Positions 19,225-28,217 are shown, numbered from the stretch's first letter. The stretch: 40,518 bases of DNA from an uncultured Clostridia bacterium (GCA_944386775.1 CALXCJ010000006.1:1-40518), one strand, 5' to 3'. A program made the numbers and translations. The notes: generated from the sequence alone by a model not told the origin.

Positions 19225-19581
19225 TTAATCCTCCTTTTCTTTTAACACTATTGTTATATGACTTGTTCTTTTTCTTATTCTTACTGCTGAACCTTTTGCA
19301 GCTGGTCTTATTCTTTTTAGTGTTGGACCTTGGTTTGCATATATTTCAGCAACATATAAATTTTCATGTTTTAAACTATGATTATTTTCAGCATTTGCAA
19401 TAGCTGATTTTAATAATTTTTCTATTATTTCTGATGACGCTTTTGGTGTGAATTTTACGATTGCTAAAGCTTCATCTATATTTTTTCCTCTTATTAAATC
19501 TGCAACTATTTTTACTTTTCTAGCAGAAATTCTTGCAAATTTTAAAGTTGCTCTTGCTTCTTTTTGCATTGTTTCTTCCAC
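19225..19581 (-). CDS. rplV: 50S ribosomal protein L22
   Basis: 118 residues: [20 protein letters not shown] and C-terminal [20 protein letters not shown], the L22 loop that lines the exit tunnel. The start is GTG at 19581 with AAAGGAGGT at a good distance. It ends 5 bp before rpsC. Confidence 0.97.
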   Translation of the reverse strand: MEETMQKEARATLKFARISARKVKIVADLIRGKNIDEALAIVKFTPKASSEIIEKLLKSAIANAENNHSLKHENLYVAEIYANQGPTLKRIRPAAKGSAVRIRKRTSHITIVLKEKED

Positions 19582-19622
19582 TTTATTTACCTCCTTTTTT
19601 AAAAGTAAAATTTATTTTGCTT

Positions 19623-19904
19623 TTATTTTCCAACTTTTGTTGTTTTTTCTCCTGCATGGCCTTTGAATGTTCTTGTAGGAGCAAATTCACCTAGTTTGTG
19701 ACCAATCATTTCTTCTGTAATATAAATTGGAACATGTTTTCTACCGTCATGTACTGCTATTGTGTGTCCTACCATTTGTGGATATATTGTTGAAGCTCTT
19801 GACCATGTTTTTAAAACTTCTTTTGCTCCTGTTTCGTTCATTGCTTCTATTCTTTTTAGAAGTTTTTCTTGAACAAAAGGTTTTTTCTTGCTTGATCTAG
19901 ACAT
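19623..19904 (-). CDS. rpsS: 30S ribosomal protein S19
   Basis: 93 residues: [20 protein letters not shown] and [20 protein letters not shown], then [21 protein letters not shown] at 19904 with GGAGGACAT. Confidence 0.98.
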   Translation of the reverse strand: MSRSSKKKPFVQEKLLKRIEAMNETGAKEVLKTWSRASTIYPQMVGHTIAVHDGRKHVPIYITEEMIGHKLGEFAPTRTFKGHAGEKTTKVGK

Positions 19905-20005
19905 ATTTTATGTCCTCCTTTCCAGGTTATTTTTCTGCATATTTATCTCATTTTTTAATTTATTTGAAAAGTTATAACTATCTATTTTTAAATATAGATT
20001 TTTAA

Positions 20006-20833
20006 TTATTTTCTTCTCTTAACTATAAATTTATTTGTTGTTTTCTTTTTATTTCTTGTCTTATATCCTAGAGCTGGTTTACCCCAAGGTGTTAATGGTC
20101 CTGCATGTCCTACTGGTGCTCTACCTTCACCACCACCGTGTGGGTGATCTACTGGGTTCATTACAGATCCTCTAACTTCTGGTCTCCATCCCATGTGACG
20201 TTTTCTTCCAGCTTTACCTATTTTAACATTTTCATGGTCTGCATTTCCTATAACTCCTATTGTTGCTCTTGCTTTTGCTAAAACTAGTCTCATTTCTCCT
20301 GAAGGTAATCTAACGTGTGCGTATTTTCCTTCTTTTGCCATAAGTTGTGCACTTTGTCCTGCTGCTTTTACTAGTTTTCCTCCTTGACCTGGGTTTAATT
20401 CTATATTGTGAATTAATGTACCTACTGGTATTGAACTAATTGGCATACAGTTACCTGGTTTTATATCAACTGATTCTCCAGATATTACTTTATCACCATC
20501 TGTTAATCCTTGTGGTGCTAAAATATATGCTTTTTCTCCATCTTGATATTGAATTAAAGCTATGTTTGCGCTTCTATTTGGATCGTATTCAATTCCAATT
20601 ACTGTAGCTTCTTCATTGTCTTTTTTTCTTTTAAAATCTATTATTCTATATTTTTGTCTGTTTCCACCACCTTGGTGTCTTACTGTTATTCTTCCATATG
20701 AGTTTCTTCCTGCTTTTTCTTTCTTTTTAGCAAGTAGTGACTTTTCAGGAGTTTTCTTTGTAATTTCTGCAAAGTCTGAAACTGTCATATTTCTTCTTGA
20801 TGGTGTATATGGTTTAAAATGTTTCATTCCCAT
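20006..20833 (-). CDS. rplB: 50S ribosomal protein L2
   Basis: 275 residues from [20 protein letters not shown]. It includes the conserved [20 protein letters not shown] loop near the peptidyl transferase centre and ends [19 protein letters not shown] at 20833 with AAGGAGAG; the 14-codon extension to 20875 is not used. The upstream gene is the unknown ORF at 20889-21290, not rplW directly. Confidence 0.98.
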   Translation of the reverse strand: MGMKHFKPYTPSRRNMTVSDFAEITKKTPEKSLLAKKKEKAGRNSYGRITVRHQGGGNRQKYRIIDFKRKKDNEEATVIGIEYDPNRSANIALIQYQDGEKAYILAPQGLTDGDKVISGESVDIKPGNCMPISSIPVGTLIHNIELNPGQGGKLVKAAGQSAQLMAKEGKYAHVRLPSGEMRLVLAKARATIGVIGNADHENVKIGKAGRKRHMGWRPEVRGSVMNPVDHPHGGGEGRAPVGHAGPLTPWGKPALGYKTRNKKKTTNKFIVKRRK

Positions 20834-20888
20834 GATTTTCTCTCCTTTTCTTTTATGGATTTTTTCCTGCTCCATTTGCAGATATTCT

Positions 20889-21290
20889 TTATTCTCCGGG
20901 TTCTTTCCCGATATTTTTTTCTTTGCATTTTATTAATGCTTTTTGATCATTTTGTTTTATTTGTTTTTTAAGCTTTTTATGTTCTTTTATTTGTTCTGCT
21001 TGTTCTATAAAGAATGTAAATTGTTTATTATTTATAATTCTGTATAGTTCCAAGACTTCACTATCTTGAAATTCATATAAGTATTTCAGATTTTCTCCAT
21101 ATTCCAATTCAATCTCAATTATTTGTTCAATAGTTTCCTCTATTCCTTGCAATTTTATATCTTCAACTTGTAAGATTCTTTGTTTTAGATTTTTTAATTG
21201 CTGTGGTAATAGTTTTCTAATTTCTTGAATTGTAGGAAGTCCACCTTGAAGTACTTTTAAGAATTTCTTTCTTTCTTCTCGATTTTCCAT
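20889..21290 (-). CDS. Unknown helical protein inserted between rplW and rplB
   Basis: 133 residues, rich in Glu, Lys, Gln, Leu and Ile, with coiled-coil-like heptads (about 20-75) and a basic tail ([20 protein letters not shown]). No signal peptide or membrane segment. I do not recognise a family. It starts 9 bp after the rplW stop, and a GGAG in the rplW end is 15 nt from its ATG, so it would be translated with its neighbours. rplW and rplB are normally adjacent, which makes this an unusual insertion. It could be a lineage-specific ribosome or translation factor, or a recently acquired cargo gene. Both readings are guesses. Confidence 0.65.
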   Translation of the reverse strand: MENREERKKFLKVLQGGLPTIQEIRKLLPQQLKNLKQRILQVEDIKLQGIEETIEQIIEIELEYGENLKYLYEFQDSEVLELYRIINNKQFTFFIEQAEQIKEHKKLKKQIKQNDQKALIKCKEKNIGKEPGE

Positions 21291-21301
21291 TTTTTTATAT
21301 T

Positions 21302-21649
21302 TTAAGCTCCCATAAATTCATCTATTGAATCTTTGAATTTTTTAGAACCTTTTAATTGTTTTCCACCTTTTCCAAGATATGTTACATCTTCTGGATTTGT
21401 GTCAATAGTAACTATTGCTTTTTTCCAGTCAGATGTTTTTCCTACGTGGTATCCAACTCTTTTTTCTTTTCCTTTTACTGTCATTGTATTTACTTTTAAT
21501 ACTTTAACTTCAAAAAGTTTTTCAACAGCATTTGCTATTTGAACTTTTGTTGCTTTTTTGTTTACTTTGAAAGTGTATTTACCTTCTTGTAATTCGTCAT
21601 TACTTTTTTCTGTAACAACTGGTGCTATTATTATTTCTTCTGGTAACAT
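21302..21649 (-). CDS. rplW: 50S ribosomal protein L23
   Basis: 115 residues: [40 protein letters not shown] and [12 protein letters not shown] are L23. It is slightly longer than usual through a C-terminal tail. L23 docks trigger factor and SRP at the tunnel exit. ATG at 21649 overlaps the rplD stop by one base (TAATG). Confidence 0.97.
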   Translation of the reverse strand: MLPEEIIIAPVVTEKSNDELQEGKYTFKVNKKATKVQIANAVEKLFEVKVLKVNTMTVKGKEKRVGYHVGKTSDWKKAIVTIDTNPEDVTYLGKGGKQLKGSKKFKDSIDEFMGA

Positions 21650-22272
21650 TATGCATACACCTCCTCTATTTTCTTAACAGTGTCTACTGGTAGTATTAAG
21701 TTGTTATATTTTAATAAATCAAATATGTTTATATTGTTTAGTAATATTGTTTTTACACCTTTTATATTTCTTGAAGACATATAAACATTTTCATTTTTTT
21801 CTGGTAATACTATTAGCACTTTTCCTGTTACTTTTAAGTCTTGTAATGCTTTTACCATATTTTTTGTTTTTACTTCTTTTAATTCTAGTTTATCTACTAC
21901 TGTTAGTTCTTTTTCTATTACTTTAGAGCTTAATACTGATTTTATTGCAAGTCTTCTTTCTTTTTTATTAACAGTATATTTATATGAACGAGGTTTTGGA
22001 CCTAAAGCTATACCACCTTTTATCCATTGTGGAGCTCTTATGCTTCCTTGTCTTGCTCTACCTGTTCCTTTTTGTCTCCATGGTTTTTTTCCACCACCTG
22101 AAACTTCTGCTCTTGTTTTTGTACTTTGTGTTCCTTGACGTTGGTTTGCTAAATAGTTAACTAATACACTATGTACTACAGCTTCATTTGGCTCAATTCC
22201 AAATATATTTTCAGCAAGTTCTATGTCACTTACTTTTTTACCATTCATATCTAATACATCTACTTTTGGCAT
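21649..22272 (-). CDS. rplD: 50S ribosomal protein L4
   Basis: 207 residues: [20 protein letters not shown] then [20 protein letters not shown], the tunnel loop of L4. L4 autoregulates the S10 operon in Escherichia coli; whether it acts on the long leader here is not known. ATG at 22272 with GGAGG. Confidence 0.98.
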   Translation of the reverse strand: MPKVDVLDMNGKKVSDIELAENIFGIEPNEAVVHSVLVNYLANQRQGTQSTKTRAEVSGGGKKPWRQKGTGRARQGSIRAPQWIKGGIALGPKPRSYKYTVNKKERRLAIKSVLSSKVIEKELTVVDKLELKEVKTKNMVKALQDLKVTGKVLIVLPEKNENVYMSSRNIKGVKTILLNNINIFDLLKYNNLILPVDTVKKIEEVYA

Positions 22273-22290
22273 TTACTTTCCTCCTCCCTT

Positions 22291-22926
22291 CTATTTACTA
22301 GCCTTTACTGTTGATTTTACTTTTAAGATAGCTCCTTTTGCTCCTGGTACACTACCTTTAACTAATATTACGTTTTTGTCCATATCTACTTTTACTACAT
22401 CTAGGTTTTGTATTGTAACTGTAACTCTTCCCATATGTCCTGGCAACTTTTTACCTTTAAATACTCTTCCTGGTGTTGATGTTGGTCCCATTGAACCTGG
22501 TCTTCTATGGTACATAGATCCATGTCCCATTGGTCCTCTGCTTTGTCCATGTCTTTTTATAACACCTTGGAATCCTTTTCCTTTTGTTGTTCCTTGAACA
22601 TCAACTTTTTCTCCTGCTTGGAATATGTCAGCTTTTACTTCATCTCCAACTTTTATTCCTTCTACTTTATTTAGTCTGAACTCTCTTAGGTGTTTTTTGT
22701 TTTTAAGACCTGCTTTTGCAAAGTGTCCTCTTTCTGGTTTGTTTATGTGTTTGTCTTTTATTTCGCCAAATCCTAGTTGTACTGCATCATATCCATCTGT
22801 TTCTACAGTTTTTACTTGTGCTACAACACAAGGACCTGCTTCTATAACTGTTACTGGAATAACGTTTCCATTTTCATCGAATATTTGTGTCATTCCTAGT
22901 TTTCTTCCTATTATTCCTTTTTCCAT
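22291..22926 (-). CDS. rplC: 50S ribosomal protein L3
   Basis: 211 residues: [20 protein letters not shown] and [20 protein letters not shown] then [20 protein letters not shown], all L3. ATG at 22926 with AGGAGGAAT. A 298-bp AT-rich gap separates it from rpsJ. This gap holds degenerate tagtattttac/tagcattttac repeats (about 22990-23065) and a small hairpin (ctacttttttagtag, about 23121-23135). Confidence 0.98.
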   Translation of the reverse strand: MEKGIIGRKLGMTQIFDENGNVIPVTVIEAGPCVVAQVKTVETDGYDAVQLGFGEIKDKHINKPERGHFAKAGLKNKKHLREFRLNKVEGIKVGDEVKADIFQAGEKVDVQGTTKGKGFQGVIKRHGQSRGPMGHGSMYHRRPGSMGPTSTPGRVFKGKKLPGHMGRVTVTIQNLDVVKVDMDKNVILVKGSVPGAKGAILKVKSTVKASK

Positions 22927-23224
22927 TTTTATTCCTCCTAACTATTGGCTGATATTTTTAATTTATTTTACTTTTTAATATTTTAAATTTAGTATTTTAC
23001 ATTATTTTAATTTAGCATTTTACTTTATTTTAATTAATTTTAATTAATTTAGTATTTTGCTTTATTATTTTAATTTTTTAAATTATACTAAAAATTATTG
23101 ATATATCAGCTTGGTTTTGATGCTACTTTTTTAGTAGTCTTTTATATTTATTTTATTTTACTTTTGAATTTTCTTTTGATTTGATTTTGAAATTTCTTTT
23201 GATTAAATTGAATTTAATTACTGA

Positions 23225-23551
23225 TTATAGTTTGATTTCTATATCTACACCAGCTGGTAATTCTAATTTCATTAGACTGTCAACTGTTTTTTGTGTTGGA
23301 TATAAAATGTCTATAACTCTTTTATGTGTTCTCATTTCAAATTGCTCTCTTGAATCTTTGTATTTGTGTGGAGAACGTAAGATTGTAACTATTTCTTTTT
23401 GTGTTGGTAGTGGAATAGGACCTGATACTTTTGCTCCTGTTTTTTTAGCAGTATCTACTATTCTTTCAGCAGACTGATCTAAAATTACATGGTCATAAGC
23501 TTTTAGTCTTATTCTTATTTTTTCACTTGTTACAACTGTTGAATTTGCCAT
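23225..23551 (-). CDS. rpsJ: 30S ribosomal protein S10
   Basis: 108 residues: [20 protein letters not shown] and [20 protein letters not shown] are S10 signatures (also NusE, the antitermination partner of NusB). ATG at 23551 with GGAGGG. First coding gene of the operon, behind a leader of about 510 nt. Confidence 0.98.
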   Translation of the reverse strand: MANSTVVTSEKIRIRLKAYDHVILDQSAERIVDTAKKTGAKVSGPIPLPTQKEIVTILRSPHKYKDSREQFEMRTHKRVIDILYPTQKTVDSLMKLELPAGVDIEIKL

Positions 23552-23589
23552 TGTAATTTTCCCTCCTTTTCTTTTCTACTAATGTCAGG

Positions 23590-23850
23590 GGACACACCTT
23601 ACCTTTAGGTCACTTCCACTTAGGGCTAAGGAATGTCCCCTCCCCTTGTGAATTACTGATGACTCTTTTTTTATGATGTTTCCTTTTGCTTTATTTTTAG
23701 CTTTGGACACACCTTAATTTTTTGGTCACTTTCACTCTGGCTAAGGAATGTCCCCTCCCCTTGTGAATTACTGATGACTCTTTTTTTATGATGTTTCCTT
23801 ATGCTTAAATTTTAGCTTTGGATACACCTTAGTTTTTGGTTATCTCCTGC
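23590..23850. repeat. 115-bp tandem repeat in the S10 leader
   Basis: Copies begin ggacacacctta at 23590, ggacacacctta at 23705 and ggatacacctta at 23820 (partial), an exact 115-bp period. Between them they share gaatgtcccctccccttgtg and the following ~50 bp almost unchanged. On the transcript GGGGACATTCCTTA pairs with TAAGGTGTGTCCCC (12 of 14 positions) in the copy nearest rpsJ, and a similar stem forms in the next. Confidence 0.9.
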
Positions 23851-23961
23851 TCTAAAATTACCGTGGCAAGCAAAAACGCACTCTGGCGTTTCGAATAACT
23901 CCTATTTTTAAACCCAAAAAAACACATTTTTTTATTTTTGGGATAAGTGTTATTTTATAAC

Positions 23962-23994
23962 TTACCGCCTGGTCTTTGCCATAACATACTCCAC
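23962..23994 (-). CDS. Possible leader peptide ending Arg(AGG)-Arg(CGG)-stop
   Basis: GTG GAG TAT GTT ATG GCA and four more codons ending AGG CGG TAA give MEYVMAKTRR. GGAGGG lies 7 nt before the GTG, a good spacing; an in-frame ATG at 24009 would make it 15 residues. It contains the only in-frame CGG I found outside the three frameshift sites. A +1 shift there would add GGT AAG TTA and stop at 23955. It has no homologue I know, and so short a frame can arise by chance. Confidence 0.35.
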   Translation of the reverse strand: MEYVMAKTRR

Positions 23995-24067
23995 CAAAGT
24001 TCCCTCCATCGCCTATTTTTGTAGGTGTGTAGCTACATTTGGCTTCATCGCTTTTTTATGCGTGTAT

Positions 24068-24096
24068 ATTATATAATGTTTTTGGGCTTCTGTCAA
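24068..24096 (-). promoter_or_regulatory. Consensus sigma-A promoter of the S10-spc-alpha operon
   Basis: On the minus strand TTGACA (24096-24091), a 17-nt spacer and TATAAT (24073-24068), a perfect match in both boxes. Transcription would start near 24060. Confidence 0.9.
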
Positions 24097-24234
24097 GGGT
24101 TTTGGGAAAATTTTTTAGCCTCCCATTTTTTTGTGTCAAAGTATTAAAATTATATTTAGTATGTAGATAATTATATTTTTTTGCTCTATACTTTTATCAT
24201 TATTAATCATCCTATCTTTGCGCCTAAAAAAGTA

Positions 24235-24263
24235 TTGCATCACTTTTATATAAATGTTATAAT
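24235..24263 (+). promoter_or_regulatory. Sigma-A promoter of lemA
   Basis: TTGCAT (24235-24240), a 17-nt spacer and TATAAT (24258-24263). The predicted start, near 24270, falls at the first unit of the 33-bp repeat array, so the array would make up the 5' untranslated region of lemA. The region 24097-24234 between this and the divergent S10 promoter shows nothing else. Confidence 0.75.
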
Positions 24264-24271
24264 TTAATACG

Positions 24272-24430
24272 AATTACTTATATAATTTTAATATAGCTAT
24301 TATCAATTACTTATATAATTTTAATATAGCTATTATCAATTATTTATATAATTCTAATATAGCTATTATCAATTATTTATATAATTTTAATATAGCTATT
24401 ATCAATTATTTATATAATTTTCTTATTATA
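24272..24430 (+). repeat. 33-bp tandem repeat, nearly five copies, in the lemA leader
   Basis: Units start aatta(c/t)ttatataatt at 24272, 24305, 24338, 24371 and 24404 with an exact period of 33; each ends tagctattatc except the last, which is partial. Copies differ by single bases. Each unit contains a TATAAT. Confidence 0.95.
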
Positions 24431-24468
24431 TAAAAATTAAATATCAATATAATAAAAATGGAGGAAAT

Positions 24469-24999
24469 ATGACAACCTTAATAATTATCATTATAGTATT
24501 ACTTTTATATATAATTATCCAATACAACTACCTAATAAATTTAAAAAACAAAATAAAACAATCAAAATCTGGAATTGATGTATACCTTACTCAAAGATTT
24601 GATCTTATCCCAAATCTTGTAGAATGTGTAAAAGCATATTCTGAACATGAAGAAAATGTTTTTACTAAAATTGCAGAAAGTAGAAGCAAATATTTTGAAA
24701 CCAAAAATTTAAAAGATGGTGAAGTTGTAAATAAAGAGTTTAAAGAAATTATTGCAATAGGCGAAAACTACCCAGAGCTTAAAGCTGACCAGCATTTTTT
24801 AAACTTAGGCAAAACTTTAAGCAAAATAGAAAGCCAGCTTCAAGCAGCAAGAAGAATTTATAATTCTTGTGTTACAAAATATAATATTTGCATTAATTCT
24901 TTTCCTGCAAATATTATTGCTAAAATTTTTAAATTTAGTGATGAAGATTTATTTGAAGCCGATGATGAGGTAAGTAATAATATAAAAGTTGAAATATAA
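24469..24999 (+). CDS. LemA family membrane protein
   Basis: 176 residues. One N-terminal membrane helix (about 2-21), then the LemA helical domain: LINLKNKIKQSKSGIDVYLT, QRFDLIPNLVECVKAYSEHE and LQAARRIYNSCVTKYNICIN, ending with FPANIIAKIFKF. The typical topology is a short extracellular N-terminus and a cytoplasmic helical bundle. The function is poorly defined in all bacteria. It is followed by a DUF3137 gene, a common pairing. ATG at 24469 with GGAGGAAAT. Confidence 0.93.
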   Translation: MTTLIIIIIVLLLYIIIQYNYLINLKNKIKQSKSGIDVYLTQRFDLIPNLVECVKAYSEHEENVFTKIAESRSKYFETKNLKDGEVVNKEFKEIIAIGENYPELKADQHFLNLGKTLSKIESQLQAARRIYNSCVTKYNICINSFPANIIAKIFKFSDEDLFEADDEVSNNIKVEI

Positions 25000-25156
25000 T
25001 AACTGTTTGAGCTACTTAATAAAATATAATTAAAAATAAATTTTTGTAAAGTTTAAAAAATTGAATAAGAAATAAAGTTTTATAAAGCTTAAAAAAATTT
25101 AATAAAAATATTAATTATATATAATAATTTATGTGGATTTTAAGGGGAATTTAATT

Positions 25157-26084
25157 ATGAAAAATTTTAATGAAATATATAAATCTCTATATGAAAAATT
25201 TAATGTTCGGAGCTACTGAATATGAAAAAAAGCAAAGAAATTTAAAAATTGGTATTTTCCTTGTTTTGACTATCATTCTAATATTTTTAATAATATTTAT
25301 TCCAAGTAGCTCTAGCTTTACATTTATTATAGGTTTTCTTTATATTATTTTTCTTTTTTTACTAATACAATTTCATTCAAAAAACTACAAATTATTTTAT
25401 AAAAAGAATATTATAAATGATTTAATCAAAAGTTATGATGATTCCTTTAGATATTTACCAAATATAGGTATTAGCTCTAACTTATACAAAGATGCTGAAT
25501 TTGAGCAGTACTTTGATAGATACACATCAGAAGATAGCATATCTGGTAATTTTCAAAATAAGTTTCCTTTTACAATGGCAGAAGTTAAAACAGAAAATGA
25601 AACAAAAGATAGTAAAGGTCGTTCTTCATACACAACTATATTTAAAGGTTTATTTATACATATTACATTAGATAAACAAATACCTGCAAAGATTCACATA
25701 AGAAAAAACTCTTTAATTAAAACTAAATTTTCTCTTTTTAATTTTAAAATTAATAAATTAGAAAGAGTGGAAATGGATTCTCCAGATTTTGAAAAGGTAT
25801 ATGATGTTTATTCTAATAATAATATTATAACTATGCAGTTTTTTACTTCAAGCCATATGCAAATGATTATGGATTTTAAGAAAAAATATAAAATATATCC
25901 AGAATTTACTATAAAAAATAATTCTTTATATTTAAGGTTTTCAAGTTCTAAAGCAATTTTTGAGCCTAAGCCTTTTAAAAAGATGTTAGATTATAGTTGT
26001 TTGAATAAGGAATATGAATTTATTACAAGCATTATGAATATTTGTAATTTAATTATAGAGAATATAAGTACTACTTTAATATAA
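25157..26084 (+). CDS. DUF3137 family membrane protein, +1 shift at CGG near its start
   Basis: The frame with the ribosome binding site (AAGGGG, then ATG at 25157) reads MKNFNEIYKSLYEKFNV, then CGG AGC TAC TGA. Skipping the C of CGG (25208) gives GATEYEKKQRNLKIG and stays open to the stop at 26084, for 308 residues. Without the shift the second frame would have to start at ATG 25170 or 25206, neither with a Shine-Dalgarno sequence. After the shift there are two membrane helices (about 30-72), then the soluble DUF3137-like region (LPNIGISSNLYKD, FDRYTSEDSISGNF, FKGLFIHI). Paired with lemA upstream; the function is unknown. Confidence 0.8.
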
Positions 26085-26134
26085 GACTTGAACGTTTTTA
26101 TAAAGTTAAGGTAATTTTCAAAAAAGATTTTATT

Positions 26135-26345
26135 AACTTTAAAATTTAAAAAAATTTGAAAATGAAAAAGAACTTTAAATTTGAAAAAAATTTAAAAATA
26201 AGAAGAACTTTAAGTTTTAAAAAAAATTTAAAAATAAGAAGAACTTTAAGTTTAAAAAAAATTTAAAAATAAGAAGAACTTTAAGTTTGAAAAAAATTTA
26301 AAAATGAGAAAAACTTTAAATTTGAAAAAAAAATTAAAATTTGAA
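26135..26345. repeat. ~35-bp A-rich tandem repeat x5-6 after the DUF3137 gene
   Basis: aagaactttaa(g/a)ttt followed by aaaaaaatttaaaaat recurs with period 35-36 (the gaactt at about 26170, 26205, 26241, 26276 and 26311). The rest of 26085-26405 holds only A-rich text and the palindromic element. Confidence 0.85.
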
Positions 26346-26356
26346 AAATTTTTTTT

Positions 26357-26415
26357 AAAGTCCGTCCCCAAAATCCCGGCTAGCCGGGATTTTAAAGACC
26401 GTCCCCTAATCCCTG
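26357..26415. repeat. Dispersed palindromic element, copy 2 (3' end of ldh)
   Basis: The 24-bp perfect palindrome at 26370-26393 is identical to that at 10793-10816, with related flanks (aagtccgtcccc and gaccgtcccctaatccc). The right flank runs into the end of the ldh coding region and supplies its TAG stop (26406-26408) and its last two codons. Confidence 0.85.
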
Positions 26416-27362
26416 ATTATTTTATCAATTGAGTCATTTATCATTTGTTTTAAAATTTTGCAACTTTCATCTAATTTTTCTTGTTCTTTTTCTGTCAAAT
26501 TAAGATTTAATATTTCTCTTACACCATTGCTGTTTACTACTGCTGGAACTCCTATATATATGTCATCTTGCCCATATTCTCCGTCTTTTAAGTATGTTGA
26601 TACTGTTAAGATTGAGTTTTCGTTGTCTAGAATTGCTCTTACTATTCTGTTTAGTCCCATTCCTATTCCGTAATATGTTGCTTTTTTCTTTTCTATTATT
26701 TCATATGCTGCATTTACTACTCCTTTGTGGATTTCGTCTAGGTGTTCTATTGGTAATTTATTGTCTTTCATTACATCTTTTACTTTTTTGCATCCAACAT
26801 ATGCATGGTCCCAAGGTACAAATGATGAGTCTCCGTGTTCTCCCATTATATATGCGTGTATATTTTTGCTAGATACTTTTAGGTAGTCTGCCATTAGGTA
26901 ACGTAGTCTTGCTGTGTCTAATACTGTTCCTGAACCCAATACTTTGCTTTTTGGAAGTCCTGATACTTTTGAGACAACATATGTCATTAGGTCTACTGGG
27001 TTACTTGCTACAACTATTACTCCATTAAATCCACTTGCCATTATGCTTTCTGTTACTTGTTTCATTATTTTTGCGTTTATTTCTGCAAGTTCTAATCTTG
27101 TTTGTCCTGGTTTTTGTGCAACTCCTGCTGTTATTACTACTATTTGTGCGTCTTTGCATTCTTCATAGTCTCCTGCTTTTATTACCATTTTTTGTGGTGC
27201 AAATGGAAGACCATGAGATAGGTCCATTTCTTCTCCTATTGTTTTATTTTTGTCTATGTCTATTAAAATAAGTTCATTTACTCCGCCTCTATTTAACATA
27301 GAATATGCCATGCTCATTCCTACAAAGCCTGTACCTACTAAAACTACTTTTCCTTTTTTCAT
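26406..27362 (-). CDS. ldh: L-lactate dehydrogenase
   Basis: 318 residues. NAD-binding GTGFVG near residue 10 and Asp of LILIDID for the NAD ribose. The mobile loop has GQTRLELAEINA with the substrate Arg, then NPVDLMTYV, GSGTVLDTARLRYLM, and the catalytic His of MGEHGDSS. It reduces pyruvate to lactate at the end of fermentation. Start ATG at 27362 with AAAGGG; the TTG at 27371 is too close to that site. The stop lies within a palindromic repeat element. Confidence 0.96.
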   Translation of the reverse strand: MKKGKVVLVGTGFVGMSMAYSMLNRGGVNELILIDIDKNKTIGEEMDLSHGLPFAPQKMVIKAGDYEECKDAQIVVITAGVAQKPGQTRLELAEINAKIMKQVTESIMASGFNGVIVVASNPVDLMTYVVSKVSGLPKSKVLGSGTVLDTARLRYLMADYLKVSSKNIHAYIMGEHGDSSFVPWDHAYVGCKKVKDVMKDNKLPIEHLDEIHKGVVNAAYEIIEKKKATYYGIGMGLNRIVRAILDNENSILTVSTYLKDGEYGQDDIYIGVPAVVNSNGVREILNLNLTEKEQEKLDESCKILKQMINDSIDKIIRD

Positions 27363-27616
27363 AATTATCAACCCTTTCTTAAATTTTTTAATTCTTTAAT
27401 TTTTTAACTTTTTTAATTTTCTATTTTCTTAATTTTTAAATTTTTTTAATTTTTAGATTTTTTTATTTTTAGGTTTTTTTAATTTTTAGATTTTTTCTAA
27501 TTTTATTTACTATAGAAAATACTATTAAAAAAGTTTCCATATTTCATACTTTACTTTTTTACATTTCTTATTATATCACTTGTATATGTATTTTTAAACA
27601 TTTTATTTCAAAATAT
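27363..27616. other. T-rich intergenic sequence between ldh and the DUF4364 gene
   Basis: Long runs of tttttaatttttaga-like low-complexity text (about 27380-27500), then AT-rich sequence. The genes on either side diverge, so both promoters should lie here. Only the plus-strand one at 27617-27645 is clear. Confidence 0.5.
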
Positions 27617-27645
27617 TTTACAATTTACATTTTTTATGATATAAT
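27617..27645 (+). promoter_or_regulatory. Sigma-A promoter of the DUF4364 gene
   Basis: TTTACA (27617-27622), a 17-nt spacer, TATAAT (27640-27645), 29 bp before the start codon. Confidence 0.75.
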
Positions 27646-27674
27646 TCATAAAAATTAAGTAAGGAGTGTTATTT

Positions 27675-28217
27675 ATGCCAAATTCAGATAATACTACTGC
27701 TTTGGCTGAAAACAAAGTCTTAATCTTATACATATTAGAACAAATTAAAGATGGCATAATTGAAGATGGACTTTTTAAGATTATTACATCAATTAATGGC
27801 ATTAATTATTTTTATTTTAAACAAGTTCTAACAGACTTAATTGAAACAAAGTTAGTAGGTATATATACAAAAGACAACGAAGATGATATGACAGTTATTA
27901 AAATAACATCTGAAGGAAAAAATGCATTATCTCTTACAGAAGATGTTTTACCAGGTATTTTAAAGCTTAAGGCTGACAATGTATTTCAAAATGAAATTGC
28001 ATCTATTGCAGATGAAACCTCGGTAATTGCTGAATTTATACCAAAAAATGAAAATGATTACACTGTAAAGTGTAAGATTATAGAAAATAATGAAACAATT
28101 TTTGAGGTTAAAACTTTTGCAGGTTCTAGAGAACGTGCTAAAAAAATTGTTGATAACTGGAATAGTAATGCATCTAAAATATATCCTAAAATTTTGGATA
28201 GTTTGCTTAATGCTTAA
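27675..28217 (+). CDS. DUF4364 family protein
   Basis: 180 residues. The N-terminal ~90 look like a winged-helix domain (LILYILEQIKDGIIEDGLFK, YFYFKQVLTDLIETKLVGIY, VIKITSEGKNAL); the C-terminal part is an alpha/beta domain (KCKIIENNETIFEVKTFAGS). The family is widespread in Clostridia and has no established function; the fold suggests a DNA-binding regulator. Start ATG at 27675 with AAGGAGTG; the GTG at 27666 lies on that site. Confidence 0.8.
   Translation: MPNSDNTTALAENKVLILYILEQIKDGIIEDGLFKIITSINGINYFYFKQVLTDLIETKLVGIYTKDNEDDMTVIKITSEGKNALSLTEDVLPGILKLKADNVFQNEIASIADETSVIAEFIPKNENDYTVKCKIIENNETIFEVKTFAGSRERAKKIVDNWNSNASKIYPKILDSLLNA

Larger units (their letters stand above)
23552..24060 (-). 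promoter_or_regulatory. Long structured leader of the S10 operon
   Basis: About 510 nt between the consensus promoter and rpsJ. In 5'-3' order on the minus strand it holds: a possible short ORF ending AGG-CGG-TAA (23962-23994); a hairpin GTTATaaaATAAC just after it; a CCCAAAAA...TTTTTGGG hairpin (about 23914-23943); a nested structure with stem AAACGC-cagagt-GCGTTT enclosed by GTTAT...ATAAC (about 23838-23900); then 115-bp tandem repeats with long hairpins. I recognise no known riboswitch or T-box. A regulatory leader is likely but not proven. Confidence 0.6.

Noticed and set aside
23898..24009. Known riboswitch (fluoride, glycine, T-box) in the S10 leader, prompted by ggcgatgg and ggagggaac-like phrases
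   Set aside because: The conserved cores of those classes are not present in the required order.
24272..24430. CRISPR-like array of 33-bp units
   Set aside because: Units are directly joined with no spacers, and no cas genes are present.
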